This document shows positions 31,439 through 39,585 of a stretch of DNA of 39,585 nt, piece after piece. The stretch comes from Branchiostoma floridae (taxonomy: Eukaryota > Chordata > Leptocardii > Amphioxiformes > Branchiostomatidae). A program made the position numbers and the translations under genes. The DNA lies in the NCBI RefSeq assembly GCF_000003815.2, contig NC_049996.1:1054929-1094513 (forward strand), in the 5' to 3' direction. The notes beneath the pieces were generated by a model that saw nothing but the letters and a program-made list of their open reading frames with translations, did no database searches and was not told where the DNA came from. Within the stretch, counting starts at the first letter, position 1. Each line of letters opens with the position of its first letter.

Positions 31439-32483
31439 ATCACATCAGGCCTTTGTTGATGACTGCCTGGATGCCTACACACTGGCCACAGCATGCCGTC
31501 ACTTTGGCATTGCCAGCATGGATGGGAGGCCATTAGTCAACATCCCACCAGCCCAGCCCAAGTACCTGTGGCTACTTGAGCAGGTCAGGAAGATTAGAAA
31601 GCAACTCCAGGAACCAGACGAAGAGGAGGCCATGGACATTGACAACATGAGTCAACAAACACAGGCTCTGGACAATAGACAGCACCTCTTGGCCACAATG
31701 AAGCAACCTAATGGCAAGTTCAGGTGTGCCCATTGTGCCAAAGAATATGTGCGTGAGAAGAACTTCACCAAACACCTAGAGAAAGAGCACAACATCAATC
31801 TGAACACAGCACCTGTCAATCCGGAAGACAATGGCAGTAAAAAAAAACAGCACCGGGAGTGCCATTTCCGTAACCTCATTCTTTTGCCGCATGGGTTTCC
31901 TGCGAAGAGATACCGAGGATAGCTATAAGATGTGCGATGGAGGCAGAGTGTTCAGGAATGCAAAGCTGGAAATGCTTTATGCATATAGCCTCAAGCATAC
32001 CAAGCACTGCATCTGGCTTTGGCAGATGTTGGCATATGAGATGGCACTCCTCCCCCTTCTGCAGCTTTTGACTACAAGTCGAACACTTGCGTAAACCTGC
32101 AGGGAGGAATTGGGAAAAATATCCCCAATGAAAACGCTGTTGAGGTACAGGTGGGTGAGATAAAGAAAAGGCTTCCGACGGAAGGATCAACAATAGCTTT
32201 CAGTCAGCACAAACAATTTGCAAAACCAATCAGATTGAAAGTTAGGTTGTCAAAAACCTACAGCAGAAATGCGACAGTCGTGTGAAGTCCAGAGAGCGAA
32301 CTGTGGCCAGGAAGTAGAAGGACATACAGACAATGCTAGATGTTCGAAATCCTGGACTCGAATGTGCAAGACTGCACAAGTGTTTACAGGACTTTTCCTG
32401 AGTAAAAGGACCCGCTCGCAAGAATTGTTTTGGAAAAGTTCCATAATTGGGTGAAGGAGCAAAAGCAAGACTTGATTATTTAG
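31439..32483 (+). pseudogene. C2H2 finger plus DUF6589-like C-terminus of the decayed gene
   Basis: An acceptor (taatgcatttcag, to 31438) opens a frame with AFVDDCLDAYTLATACRHFG and then one C2H2 finger, FRCAHCAKEYVREKNFTKHL and EKEH (C-x2-C-x12-H-x4-H, about 31725-31790). At an A8 run (about 31838) the frame shifts to FLRRDTEDSYKMCDGGRVFR, then NAKLEMLY. A second shift near 32070 leads to CVNLQGGIGKNIPNENAVEV (from 32085) to TGA 32283. LARIVLEKFHNWVKEQKQDL ends at TAG 32481. 'DGxRxxRxxKxxxLxY…VNxxGGxGxNIPxxxxxE' is the signature I associate with DUF6589. Frameshifts make it nonfunctional unless the assembly is wrong. Confidence 0.6.
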
Positions 32484-32602
32484 TCCATTTATTTAGTAAA
32501 GATTTTGTTTTTACTTATAAAAAACGTGTTAGTTGAAAAAAACGTGCTAACGTAATTTTTCATGAGTTAACCTTTTTTTTACGAGACGGTTATTTTTTAA
32601 TA

Positions 32603-32703
32603 TCTCTTTGGTATAATAAAGAAATAAGACCCCGCTATCCCATTTTTTTACCAATAGGTAGTTCTTGTAACAGTCTTTGGTATAATAAAGGGATAAGACC
32701 CCC
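32603..32703 (-). repeat. ~69-bp minisatellite, 1.5 units, inverted
   Basis: Reads ctttggtataataaaggga then taagacccccgctatccca and ttttttaccaataggtagtt, the reverse complement of the array at 34327-34602. The partial unit 32603-32641 precedes a nearly full one, 32642-32703. Confidence 0.8.
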
Positions 32704-33272
32704 GTACTGTCCGGACCGCGCGTTGCTTAACTTCCGAGATCGAGGGATCGGGTGTACCAACGCGCCACGTGGCCGTAGCATGTGGAGAAGGCCAAACTCG
32801 CTGCCGTGCCAAACTCCCTTCCGTGACATAACTCCCCTCATCTAGAAGGGTAATCTTACCACCCTCACAGCGCCACTAAATTAGGTACATTTTAAAGTTC
32901 CCTTTGATATAACGTATCAACATTATGGCAGCATTTTATTCCCGAAAAGGTAAACTTGCGTCTTGTTTTAGCCCCGTTAATTGTAGATTCACTGTATAAA
33001 ATACTAGCTAACGTGGGTACAGTCACGCGTTGTATAGAAGCGCACACAAGGGTCACACAACTTACGATTTGCTAAGGTAATTGAGACAAACTCAAAAGAA
33101 AACAAAAAGCCAGCTGTGGATTCCAGCATCCTGGTTTCAGATTTCATCTGTCTGTTCACCATGATGGGCATCCTTTCGTGTTGTAATAATCATTTAGGAC
33201 ACATGGGGATGATAGAAGCTCAACGTTGGGCGGGCTTGGTACACAGAAACTAGGCCACTCTCATCGGCTACC

Positions 33273-33820
33273 TATTGTAAATGCAGGAACAATCGCGATG
33301 GTTTAATGTTCGCGGTTTTCGCGGTGGCCGCTTCATCGCGAACTTAAAAGGAGTTATTTGAAGAGGCATGCAAATTCCACAAAAATTTCCAAACGCTTAC
33401 CGACGAAAACAAAACTATAACGCTGTTAACGTCACATAACCCACGCATCATAGAAAAAGTGGGACACTTCGTCTTCCACTGCTTCCAGAAAAGAAGTCAA
33501 ACCCTAAATACGTAGATTGTAGCTCTCAGCAGTCCATACCATTGATAGAATAGTCACTCGTTTACACTTGTCACCATTGTTATCTATACCAAAGTATTTC
33601 ATTTTATACATGTTTATTATATTCTCTGTATGTTTCATGTTGCAATTAGCCCTCGGGCAAGAACTTGCAAATAAACTTCTTCTTAAAACCACCGCGAACA
33701 TTTTTCCATTGTAAGAGATTATAGTGAGTGGTGCTACCCCGGACTTAAAACCATCACGAAAAGTCATTTTCCCCACTACCGTGAAATTAAATCCCCGCGA
33801 ACTTAAATACGTTTACAGTA
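33273..33820. mobile_element. MITE with 'tactgtaaa…/…tttacagta' imperfect inverted ends
   Basis: The left end tattgtaaatgcagg (33273) is mirrored by aaatacgtttacagta (33805-33820). Internal blocks also pair: aatgttcgcggttttcgcggtg (33307-33328) with ccaccgcgaacattttt (33690-33706), and catcgcgaacttaaa with ccccgcgaacttaaa. It is noncoding and about 550 bp. It sits between the two oppositely oriented minisatellite arrays. Confidence 0.6.
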
Positions 33821-34009
33821 TTACTTTGGACGCAGGTCTGAATCAAACTCATAAATCGTCAATCGTCACATACTCAGGCATGCTGCTTGACCACCCTGCT
33901 GTAAATTTTGAACCTCTTCACTTTGAGGTCCATAACCATTTAAATCACTATAGAAGCCCTTGATGATAGCCTCCGGCTAGTTACCTACATGAAATGTCAT
34001 GGAGGTTAT

Positions 34010-34320
34010 ATTTTTACTTGCGTTTGACTGTCTGTCTGTGTACAAGATAGCTCAAAAACGGCTGGTCTCATACTCGGTGCATTGGTGGGTTGTTGTGAAA
34101 GTTGGAAATGATTAGAGTTTTTGTCCCCCTATCAGCTTCCCTTGGTACTGCAGCACAACTTCCGGTTTTGCTATCTCGTGTTCTGAACAAGCTATGGTCA
34201 CGATTTGTAAGTGTTAGATAGCTCATGTGCTCGGGAAGAAGTTAATGCCCCCTAGCGACTAGTTTTGGGATAGCAGGGGCATTTCTGTTAAAAATTTCTG
34301 AAGAGGATAACTCAAAAAGG
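34010..34320. repeat. Copy of the dispersed repeat seen at 10140-10500
   Basis: The same ordered phrases occur as in intron 3 of the sulfotransferase gene: gtctgtctgtgt, 'actcaaaaacggctgg', 'ggtactgcagcacaac', 'tatctcgtgttctgaacaagctatgg', 'cccctagcgactag', 'ataactcaa'. It is a diverged copy on the same strand and runs directly into the minisatellite array. Confidence 0.6.
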
Positions 34321-34326
34321 GAAAAT

Positions 34327-34602
34327 GGGATAGCGGGGGTCTTATTCCTTTATTACACCAAAGAGTGTTTCAAGAACCACCTATTGTTAAAAAAAAGGGA
34401 TAGCGGGGGTCTTATCCCTTTATTACACCAAAGAGTGTTTCAAGAACCACCTATTCCCAAAAAAGGATAGCGGGGGTCTTATCCCTTTATTATACCAAAG
34501 AGAAGTTCAAGAACTACCTATTGATAAGAAAATGGGATGGCGGGGGTCTTATCCCTTTATTATACCAAAGAGTGTTTCAAGAACTACCTATTGGTAAAAA
34601 AT
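34327..34602 (+). repeat. ~69-bp minisatellite, four units
   Basis: Units start at 34327, 34397, 34465 and 34534 with gggatagcgggggtcttat, then ccctttattacaccaaagag, then ttcaagaaccacctattg plus an A-rich spacer. Units 3 and 4 share tataccaaag and aactaccta, so they are closer to each other and to the inverted copies at 32603-32703 than to units 1 and 2. Confidence 0.9.
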
Positions 34603-37600
34603 GAATACTGGTTTAAATTTGGTTTAAGATTTGTACCCTATGTTAGCACAACTCTGTAGATAGAGTCGATTCCAAGACACCATGCGGATTTTTTAATGAT
34701 ACTCGTAATATTTAGAATTAATGTCATATAATTATAAATTGTTATTAATATTAATAAATATTTTGAAAAAGGAAATGCAGAAATGCCATGTTTTAGAATT
34801 AGTTTTGATGATTTGCAAACATTTCTAAAGTTACCATTGAAAGATATAATTTTGAAGCATAAATTCTAATAATAAAAAGGTTTGCATCAATATTACAGAA
34901 TATTTCGAAATTAAGAATGCCCCCCGTAAGGAACGCTAATCCTCCCAAGGTCTGTTTGGCTCTGGCAGTGGACCGCCGACAGGGCATGAAGTCACTCTGG
35001 CGTGACACATCTGTGGTCACCAGGCCAGAGTTTACTAACAGGCGTGCGACAAGTTACAAAGATAAAAGCAATCATTTTTTTTTATACAAAAAGGGCCAAC
35101 AAAGATTGCAAACAATCAGGAAATAATAATAACAACAGCAAGAACGAAAAGTTACATCATTAGTTTAATCCATGCCAAATTAGCCCGAAATTTGACACAG
35201 TTGGCGGGTGTATCATCTGTCAAATCGCACAAGTTTGGCATCAAAGGGACCATTTGGCTTCTAATTTACGCTGTTCTTTTGCCACGGCATTGGTGAATTG
35301 GAAACTTAAAGGCAGTGTTATATCATAGAGGGGCTATATTACTCACGAAATCAGGAAAATTCTGTCGCATGTTTTCCCTAGGCCCTGTACATTGTCTACC
35401 GCTGCAGGGAGAGTCTATTTTGTGTGTAGGGGGAAATGTTGTTGGTAGTACCTCAAACTGATTGAAAATGATCAGGAATCTGATACTCTATATTTTACAG
35501 AAGTAACACAACAATACTATACTATAGATACTTCCATCTTAGCCTCAAATTGTAATTTCTATCAGCAGATTCTGTAGGTAAATGCTTTTTCTACCCATTC
35601 CCCTCAATCAACTCTCCCGGGCGGCCATGCGGGCGGCCATGCGGCCTGCCGCGGTACATGTGTGAAGTTTGTGTGGCCTTCGGAGAACAAAATTCAGCCG
35701 AGGACTTTATCTAAATCAACAATGAATTTTGTGTAAGGTTTCTCTGTTCGGTGATAGGCGTTTATGATTTGCCAGTGGTATACAGCAGTCCCCCGGCAGG
35801 TTTGTTCAAGTCCTCAGTGAGTTAAGACACTTTTCGCCCTTCTGCCTAATTAACTAATCCACCAACTTTGATGTGCTGTAGAAAGTTACTGGTTTGGTAT
35901 TTTTCAGAATTTTCAACAGGAACTGGATCCACAAACCCAAAGCATATTTTCAGACCATATGGATTTCATAAAAGACTCACTGATATCAAAATATGAATAT
36001 CATAAGCACAGCTAGATTTTATCCATTATAGGCCGTCGGCGCAACACCCCAGAACATATTTTTGACACAAAAGTGGTATGTATGTTTTCAGCAAAGAGCA
36101 CTCTATAATGTTCAGGTGGTCCCAGCCCCACTAGTATGATTATAACACAAATATTCTTTAATATGTTCAAAATATTTTCAAAATTGGCATAAGTGAAATA
36201 TTCATGGCAGCCTGACAGGGAAGTGGTAATATGCACAACCATGGGACCACCTGAACATTAAAGTACAACTTGTCTACTTACCCGGCATGTCTTTTGCGAC
36301 AAATAAGAACATTGCATATGGTTGCGCCTTTAAGAAAAAGATAAGATGACAAAATTGCAACTTTTGGCCATTCCAAGCATGAAATGTGATCTCTTTGTTT
36401 GGATAGAGTGACAATATGGCTAATTAATTTGTTGACTTAGTGCCTGACAGCAGGGTACTAGTCTACCTGAGGATAACAATGGGTGAGTTCACAGCTTTCA
36501 CACCTTTACCTGCCAAGCCAGACAGACAGCTTGGGTTCTGTTGATCAATGATAAACAAACTTTCAAGCATTAAAGTATTACACACATAATTATATAGCAG
36601 AATTCCAAGAAAATTGGATTGAAACAATGTCACCTGTCTATCCAATCAACAGTCAATGCACTTGGCTGAGAGGAAACTGACCCTAGGGATAACCCACATT
36701 TGGTCTTAATCAAAATTTGTCTGACTTAGTGGCCAAAATAATGACTGTGACAGTCTAGCATTTATTCCTCACTCCTTACAAATGTTTTGCATGTATAATC
36801 ATAGTTGTCAATGATTGCTCATATTGTGCAGGGCTAGGTGTTCTAAGGACAAAATTGAAATTGCCTGCATATAAGGATGTGGGAGAAGGCAGCAGTATGA
36901 AATAGGGAACAAATTTGATAAACATGGATTTGTAAATACACATTGCATTCAAAAGCTAATAGATTAGGGATGCATAGAGCATCCTAGCTATACTACCATC
37001 TATTTGTCTGATTTGTTAATCATCCAACTACATATAGCTTCAGATTACAGTAATGCTGAATGTCCTTCTCATTTCAGCAATGTACAATTCCTAACCTAAC
37101 AATTGTATAGTTCTTGAGCATACTGCCTGGCTATAGACATAATGCATTATGATATTTCCTGTAACATTAACAGCAATGAGGTAGAAAGAGTAAATCTCCT
37201 TGAATCTTTGGGGGAAACATGATCGAGTTGTTTGGTATTTTCTTGACTTTAGAAATTGAAAGACAAAGCATGTTTTCTTGATCAAGTTATTGTAGATTAA
37301 AAGAATGTAGAGAAACAGTAGCACCAGGGAATCTTGTACTTTAAGTAATTAGTCTGGTGGATAACAGCAGAAGTAACACTTTCTTGAAAAGTTCTAAAAA
37401 TTTCAATTTCTTCTTCTGGTGGATCTGACCTAGAACATTAGCTAAAAGTGTACCTACAACAGTGAACTCAATCTCTGAAAAAGGGTTTACTTAGCCCTGG
37501 TAAGACTTGGGGAGGGGGGCATTTATTTGAAAACAGTTTCTTGTTTTATTCAGTCGAAATCAGATCTTGTCAAAACTAGTCAAAATTGGTGGGATACGAA

Positions 37601-37985
37601 CGACGGAAGCTGGACACTGTATTAAATCAGCTGTACTGTATCCATTTTCAAGGTACTCATGATAACAGCATAATTCACAGTGGCATTCACACTATTTCTA
37701 ACACACTGAAAACACTACACCCAATACACACCCTGCTTGCCTTCCTAGACAGTACCCCTACAGGGTGCCAGGTAATGTCTCACCTTGGGGTCAAAGGTGG
37801 TTGCTATGTGTTGCTAGGGGAGCCAACACCCACTTTGCTGGGGGTCTTCAAAGTGTCTTAACCCTCTGAGTCGTCTGTCTGTGTCAGTTACAAGTGCCGA
37901 CATGCACATATCCGTACCATGGGGAGGGGTAACAGTTACAATTTCTGTTCTTTCTGTAACGTTACCTTCCCGGGGATTTGAGTAA
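34603..37985. other. Mostly featureless stretch
   Basis: No gene recognised. There is a GC-rich patch with a 12-bp direct repeat (gggcggccatgc twice, about 35619-35642) and a short inverted-repeat element at 36106-36260. Splice-like signals on the minus strand (36282-36327, 35401-35323) are discussed as a finding. The frames 34917-35126 and 37586-37861 have no identifiable homology. Confidence 0.4.
36106..36260. mobile_element. Short (155-bp) foldback/MITE with 19-bp perfect inverted ends
   Basis: taatgttcaggtggtccca (36106-36124) and tgggaccacctgaacatta (36242-36260) are exact complements. The interior is AT-rich and noncoding. A target duplication is not clear, with TA/AA at the borders. 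Confidence 0.65.
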
Positions 37986-38048
37986 TTTTTGCTAGGGTAG
38001 AGAATCTAAGCGATCCCAAGCGTCGAGGTGGATGCTCAAGTCTGTGCC

Positions 38049-39585
38049 ATGGGGGAAGATGTCATTCCAAACGGTACTGATCATGATTCCTGCGGATTTA
38101 CCGCTACTCGTGACCCCTCGGAGCGCCCTACTCGCGGAGCATACACTCGGTCGATGTTAAGACCGTCGTCAAACTCTGCGGGTGAATAGCAGCCAGTGAC
38201 TAACGTAACAGCGCAGACTCCTAGTACCGACAAAGCATGTGTATCCTTCTGTTACTTGAACGCAAGGAGTCTATCTTCCGTGAACAGATCTCGGAACAAA
38301 CTTGTACAGTTTCAGAACTTAGCCGGCTTGCTACAGCCTTCCATCATATGCGTCACTGAGACCTGGTTGGGTCCACAAGTTGATGACATTGAACTCCTTC
38401 CATTCAGTGACTATCAAATATTACGTAGGGACAAATTCTCTATGAACCCTGGTAAAAGAGGTGGAGGTGTTCTTCTGGCGCTTTCTCATAATTTGAAAGC
38501 CCAGCGTCCGTCTGAGCTCGAGCCTTTATCCAGTGAAATCCTTGTATGCACTATTAGCCCTAGGTCTCACTCGAAAATTGTAGTCATACTATGTTATAGA
38601 GCTCCCAATCATGATATCAATGTCTTTTCAAGTGACCTGAAATTTACACTGAAAAATGTGTCCAGAAAATCTCAGGATTTCATTGTAATGGGGGACTTCA
38701 ACTTACCCGGGGTTGATTGGATGTCTTTGGATACAGACGGAGATGGGTCGGTTAATACTTTCATTGACATTATTGGTGACTTTCACTTGACACAAGTTAA
38801 CGAGGTTCCATCAAACAAACATGGCAACCTACTCGATCTCGTCTTCTGTAGTGTCCCAGAGAAAGTCTCTGCTGTATCCAAAGTGGACCTTGAATTTGAC
38901 ACTGATCACTCCATTATTGAGTTTAAAGTCAACATTCAACCACACCCCAAAGCTAAGATATCTCGACTTGTGTATGACTTTAAGAATGGTGACTTTGCTG
39001 GCTTGAATGCATATCTAGAATCATTTCCATTGTCTGATACCATCGATCCCTGTCTTTGCTTAGACTCCGTCTGGGAAAGATGGCTAAATTTAGTCAAAGC
39101 AGCTGTGGACAAATTCATACCCAAAAAAGTAATCAAGGACATGACTGCACCGTCATGGATTGATTCGGAAGTAAGGCATCTAAAAAAAATGCAAACGCAC
39201 AGCATGGGCTAAAGCCAAACGAACAGACAAACCAAATCACTGGGCCAAGTTCAGACGTCTCCGCAACAATTTGAAGAAAATATTAAATGCTAAATATTCA
39301 AAGCATTTGATAAATCTGGGAGACATCGTACTGAGTAATCCTAAAATATTTTGGTCCTTCTTCCATACTAAGACAAAGTCTAAAAGTCTACCAGACAGAA
39401 TGAAACTTCAGGATGAGTATGCTGAGACTGCTCAGGAGAAGGCTGAATTGTTCAATAACTTCTTCGGGGGAAACCCCGTTGCCCGACTTGATTGATACTT
39501 CTAGGGTGCCAAAAATCTCCTCAGTTACATTTACTGTCAGCACCATTAAAGCTATTCTTAAAAACCTGGAGTTACAAAGGCCACA
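38049..39585 (+). pseudogene. CR1/L2-like LINE, 5' part of ORF2 (AP-endonuclease), cut by window edge
   Basis: The frame starts at ATG 38049 and carries a TAG at 38187. From 38190 it encodes a complete AP-like endonuclease: YLNARSL (binding Asn), TETWL (catalytic Glu), KRGGGVLLAL, LCYRAPNHD, VMGDFNLPGVDW (Asp/Asn pair), NLLDLVF and DTDHSIIEF (Asp-His). This nicks target DNA for target-primed reverse transcription. At an A8 run (39182-39189) the frame moves +1 to a linker (NHWAKFRRLRNNLKKILNAK, IFWSFF). It moves again near the G5 run (39466-39470) to VTFTVSTIKAILKNLEL, the start of RT. Good motif preservation suggests a young copy. The three lesions could be real or partly homopolymer errors. 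Confidence 0.85.

Noticed and set aside
33724-33963. Plus-strand frame of 79 codons
   Set aside because: Lies largely inside a foldback MITE whose inverted blocks explain the sequence.
34327-34602. CRISPR-like array
   Set aside because: It is a 69-bp head-to-tail minisatellite with only short A-rich variable tracts and an inverted copy nearby.
35610-35660. GC-rich patch with ATG on the minus strand (MYRGRPHGRPHGRPG…)
   Set aside because: Only a 12-bp direct repeat read as RPHG units; too short and without splice or homology support.

Overview
The window looks like nuclear DNA of a marine invertebrate animal, most likely a cephalochordate (amphioxus, Branchiostoma) or another invertebrate deuterostome. 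This rests on small exons with GT-AG introns, AATAAA polyadenylation, two lineage-expanded glycan-enzyme families (NXPE-type PC-esterase and Golgi carbohydrate sulfotransferase), and a dense load of TTAA elements, tRNA-like SINEs, non-LTR retrotransposons and Oct-like (ATGCAAAT) intergenic repeats. The species is inferred, not proven. Nothing is bacterial, and most long open frames are spurious.

Left part (1-6.2 kb): a truncated TTAA element runs off the left edge. It is followed by a near-perfect 53-bp palindrome, a degenerate ~180-bp satellite, and the terminal exon (2101-2897, +) of an NXPE-family gene. A 949-bp TTAA transposon (4011-4959) follows.

Middle left (6.3-18 kb): one complete six-exon gene on + can be rebuilt with matching splice phases (6314-6455, 6668-6768, 7466-7722, 13123-13228, 15634-15759, 17592-17846; 328 residues). 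It is a type II membrane carbohydrate sulfotransferase of the Sulfotransfer_2 (CHST8-14/HNK1ST) family. Its third intron holds an assembly gap, an Oct-like repeat field and a second TTAA element family (12072-13025). Another copy of that family, in reverse orientation, lies just past the 3' end (18317-19250).

Middle right (19-32.5 kb): this part is a graveyard. Fragments of a non-LTR retrotransposon occur in collinear order (endonuclease/linker 20.1-21.65 kb, RT fingers 25.3 kb, RT palm to C-terminus 27.8-28.3 kb). A tRNA-like SINE (22.8 kb) and a candidate two-exon small protein gene on - (24401-23545, CpG-rich 5' end) lie between them. A decayed, formerly spliced gene or element (28.7-32.5 kb) combines a Cys-pair N-terminus, a VLPAA repeat, a C2H2 finger and a DUF6589-like C-terminus.

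Right part (32.6-39.6 kb): copies of a ~69-bp minisatellite in opposite orientations flank a MITE-like element. A mostly featureless stretch follows, and then the 5' part of a fairly young CR1/L2-like LINE (38049 to the window edge) with a clear AP-endonuclease domain but one nonsense codon and two frameshifts.

The only genes I call as probably functional are the NXPE exon and the sulfotransferase. Both would act on glycans or secreted/Golgi substrates. The most interesting structural signals are the shared asymmetric ends of the two TTAA families, the inverted minisatellite-flanked segment, and the unrecognised small minus-strand gene.
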